Shown one piece after another: positions 62,079-64,000 of a stretch of 64,000 bases of DNA; position 1 is the first letter of the stretch; each line of letters opens with the position of its first letter. Origin of the DNA: Meiothermus sp. (GTDB lineage: Bacteria > Deinococcota > Deinococci > Deinococcales > Thermaceae). The stretch spans positions 248,001-312,000 of the forward strand of contig NZ_BPIJ01000001.1 of assembly GCF_026004055.1 (NCBI RefSeq), in the 5' to 3' direction. The notes under the pieces were generated by a model. It was given only the letters and a program-made list of their open reading frames with translations. It did no database searches and was not told the origin of the DNA. Position numbers and translations under genes: made by a program.

Positions 62079-62879
62079 TTACACCGAAATACCGCAGAAC
62101 AGCTCATAATCTTGCAGTGTAGTTACACTGGGTTGGTCGCCACACACCAAGCAGTCTTGCCGCCGCGAAAACCGGATGTGGCTAAAGCGGGCTTGCAGCC
62201 CGTCGTAGAGCAGCAGTTTGCCCGAGAGCACTTCGCCTTGGCCTAGCAAAAGCTTGAGCGCCTCGGTAGCCATTAAGCTGCCGATCACCCCAGGGAGAAC
62301 CCCAAACACCCCGGCCTCGGAGCAGTTCGGCACGGTTCCGGGTTGGGGTGGGTTGGGGAACAAACAGCGATAGCACGGCCCGCCTTGGTAGTGGAACACC
62401 GAAAGCTGGCCTTCAAACTGGTGAATGGCGCCGTATACCAGCGGCTTATCCAGCAATACACAAGCATCGTTCACCAGATAGCGGGTGGGGAAATTGTCGG
62501 AGCAATCTACCACCAGATCGTAAGGGGCCAAAATCTCCAGGGCATTGTGCGAATCGAGCTTGAGGGTATGGGTGTGTATCTCTATGTGGGGGTTGAGGCC
62601 ATTTAGGCGCGCCCTGGCCACTTCGGCCTTGGGTTGCCCGATATGCTCGGTATCGAACAGCACCTGCCGTTGGAGGTTCGAAAGCGCGACCCTGTCCATT
62701 TCTACAATCCCCAGGCGGCCCACGCCGGCAGCCGCCAGGTACATCAGAACCGGCGAACCCAGGCCACCGGCGCCTACTACCAGCACCGAGCTCTGTTTTA
62801 GCCGGGCCTGGCCCGCTCCCCCCACCCCGGGCAGCACGATGTGCCGGGCGTAGCGATCGAGCTCTTCTTTACTCCACAT
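62079..62879 (-). CDS. ThiF/MoeB-type E1-like adenylyltransferase
   Basis: 266 residues. RYARHIVLPGVGGAGQARL, VVGAGGLGSPVLMYLAAAGVG (ATP site), NLQRQVLF, DCSDNFPTRYLVNDAC and a zinc site from CYRC and CLVC. It adenylates the C-terminal Gly-Gly of small sulfur carriers. Thermus has one such enzyme (TtuC) serving thiamine, molybdopterin and 2-thio-tRNA carriers and protein conjugation. The JAMM gene 12 bp upstream supports that wider ubiquitin-like role. No rhodanese domain. Confidence 0.93.
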   Translation of the reverse strand: MWSKEELDRYARHIVLPGVGGAGQARLKQSSVLVVGAGGLGSPVLMYLAAAGVGRLGIVEMDRVALSNLQRQVLFDTEHIGQPKAEVARARLNGLNPHIEIHTHTLKLDSHNALEILAPYDLVVDCSDNFPTRYLVNDACVLLDKPLVYGAIHQFEGQLSVFHYQGGPCYRCLFPNPPQPGTVPNCSEAGVFGVLPGVIGSLMATEALKLLLGQGEVLSGKLLLYDGLQARFSHIRFSRRQDCLVCGDQPSVTTLQDYELFCGISV

Positions 62880-62891
62880 ACTTTAGACAGA

Positions 62892-63308
62892 CTAACCGCT
62901 GCGGCTGAGGTCTGTCACCCTCGAGCGTTCGGGTTGTATGGCTACCTCGTCGCCTTCGGGCAAGCTATAGGCCCGCGCCTCACCGGTTTGCATGTCGAAG
63001 ATTACATAAGGAACCCGCCAAAAGGCTTGGGAGCGGTCGCTTTCACTGGGCCGCGCTGGGCCCAAAGGATGTGAATGATAGATGGCTAGGAGCTCGAGGC
63101 CCGCTACCTCAATGCACCGTAGCGCCTCGAGCAGGGCTTGTGGATTGGCCTCGTAGTACGCTTGGGGCGCCGGATGCACATTTTCCAACGGCCAGACCTG
63201 CCTCACCACACCGCGCCGGCCGGCCCAGAGCCCTACGCCTTCGTTGGGCAAGGCGGTCTTGAGATGCACCAGGGTTTGCTCCAGACAATCTTGTGGCACC
63301 CACAGCAT
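62892..63308 (-). CDS. JAMM/MPN+ metalloprotease, deubiquitinase-like
   Basis: 138 residues. Complete JAMM motif: E23 in PNEGVG, H78-S-H80-PLGPARPSES-D91. Zinc isopeptidase of the Mov34/PAD-1 family. In Thermus a homologous enzyme removes the ubiquitin-like TtuB from proteins and can trim the carrier. Pairing with the E1-like gene makes a conjugation/deconjugation role likely. The last residues (RSRVTDLSRSG) are a short basic tail. Gap of 2 bp to the gene upstream. Confidence 0.92.
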   Translation of the reverse strand: MLWVPQDCLEQTLVHLKTALPNEGVGLWAGRRGVVRQVWPLENVHPAPQAYYEANPQALLEALRCIEVAGLELLAIYHSHPLGPARPSESDRSQAFWRVPYVIFDMQTGEARAYSLPEGDEVAIQPERSRVTDLSRSG

Positions 63309-63310
63309 GG

Positions 63311-63994
63311 CTATTCTCCTACCTTCAACAGCAATACCTCGCTCAAAAACTGGTTAAGCGGTAATAGCTCGCCAAAAACCTTCTCCACCTTATCCGGTAA
63401 CTTCTCCGAAAACACCTCGTCCTCTGTGAGGGGGTATGAAACCGTAAAACTACGCTGTTTGAGGTCTTCGATTAAGGGGTGGTCTGCGCTATACCCCTTG
63501 GGCGGGCGGATTAGTTTGCCCTCCCCATCCAGCTCAAATTGCCTGCGCAGCCGTAGCCAACGGGGGTCTTGCCGCGCGATGACAAGTCGGATGCGCCGGA
63601 GGTTTTCCGGTTCAGGCATCCACATCCCGGCCCCCAAAAAGCAGTTGTCGGGCTCCAGATGGATATAAAACCCCGGCAGGTGGACGTCCTGACCCAGTCG
63701 GTGGCGAAATTGCGCAGCAACATGGGTCTTGTAGGGCGCTTTGTGGGGGCTAAAACGGGTATCGCGCTGGATGCGGAAAAGGCTACGCGCATTGGCGATG
63801 TAGTCGGGGCTAATACGCCCCAGGCGGGGAGCAAAATCCTCGATAAAGCGCAAAAACGGCTGGCGAACCAGGGCCTCGTAGCGGGGTTTGTTGGCCTGAA
63901 ACCAAGTGCGATGGTTGTTGAAGCGCAACTCTATCAAGAACGCAAACAGTTCCGGCTTAAAATAGGCTTGTTTGTTGGATAGCACTCGAGGCAC
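63311..63994 (-). CDS. DUF2461 (TIGR02453) family protein
   Basis: 227 residues. LFAFLIELRFNNHRTWFQANKPRYEALVRQPFLRFIEDFAP and SLFRIQRDTRFSPHKAPYKTHVAAQFRH..GFYIHLEPDNCFLGAGMW are the family marks. Function unknown; widespread in bacteria and some fungi. GTG start at 63994 directly abuts GGAGG; another in-frame GTG nine bases later has better spacing and may be the true start. First gene of a leftward group with the JAMM and E1-like genes. Confidence 0.85.
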   Translation of the reverse strand: MPRVLSNKQAYFKPELFAFLIELRFNNHRTWFQANKPRYEALVRQPFLRFIEDFAPRLGRISPDYIANARSLFRIQRDTRFSPHKAPYKTHVAAQFRHRLGQDVHLPGFYIHLEPDNCFLGAGMWMPEPENLRRIRLVIARQDPRWLRLRRQFELDGEGKLIRPPKGYSADHPLIEDLKQRSFTVSYPLTEDEVFSEKLPDKVEKVFGELLPLNQFLSEVLLLKVGE

Positions 63995-64000
63995 CCTCCA

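Overview
The window looks like chromosomal DNA of a thermophile of the family Thermaceae, most likely Meiothermus. This is inferred from high G+C, very frequent CTCGAG (often read as Leu-Glu), TrmFO instead of TrmA, several apparently leaderless genes, and the general gene set. No species is claimed. The left edge cuts off the C-terminus of dnaG; the right edge falls just after the start of a DUF2461 gene.

Layout. 0-4.5 kb: dnaG, a palindromic REP-like repeat, an unknown protein, a 44-residue lipoprotein and a secreted S74 (self-cleaving chaperone) fibre-like protein. 4.5-13.6 kb: a long leftward run of overlapping genes (ketoacyl synthase III-like, acyl-CoA ligase, alpha/beta hydrolase, MaoC dehydratase, a complete LivKHMGF ABC transporter, 3-hydroxybutyrate dehydrogenase), which suggests uptake and activation of a carboxylic acid. 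13.6-16.8 kb: two copies of a 338-bp inverted-repeat element around small genes. 16.9-20.9 kb: trmFO, glmM, a thioesterase. 21-26.9 kb: a sugar ABC transporter with a Gfo/Idh/MocA dehydrogenase and an FG-GAP protein. 26.9-43 kb: haloperoxidase-like phosphatase, a coupled dehydrogenase/UPF0303/aminotransferase trio, tRNA-Ser(GGA), a PIG-L deacetylase, a ClC channel, an amidohydrolase, a GNAT plus N-succinylamino acid racemase pair, serS, gatC, a PLP decarboxylase, an MnmC-like methyltransferase and a Kef antiporter. 43-45.2 kb: gene-poor DNA with hairpins, a third 338-bp-type element and lepB.

45.2-58.3 kb is the most interesting region: a G+C-rich accessory island for aromatic acid breakdown in two operons. 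Operon 1 encodes a LivKHM transporter with a fused LivG-LivF ATPase, a Rieske dioxygenase (alpha, beta), a small unknown protein and a convincing PobA (4-hydroxybenzoate 3-monooxygenase). Operon 2 encodes a VOC extradiol dioxygenase, a GntR/FCD regulator, an HxH metal hydrolase, a GalB-like 4-oxalomesaconate hydratase, an RraA-type aldolase (GalC-like) and a 6PGDH-like dehydrogenase carrying a perfect 78-bp tandem duplication. Both promoters share the same tandem operator overlapping the -35 box. I propose a protocatechuate meta-cleavage route in which several steps are done by enzymes unrelated to LigABCIJ. A headless FCD gene marks the right edge.

58.5-64 kb: patatin, a minimal Ser/Thr kinase, the fourth inverted-repeat element, citrate synthase, and a ThiF/MoeB-JAMM pair of the ubiquitin-like type. 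The four inverted-repeat elements form one non-autonomous (MITE-like) family with 12-bp terminal repeats and CTTAG/TTAAG/CTAG target duplications; in three of four copies the duplicated target supplies the stop codon of the adjacent gene.
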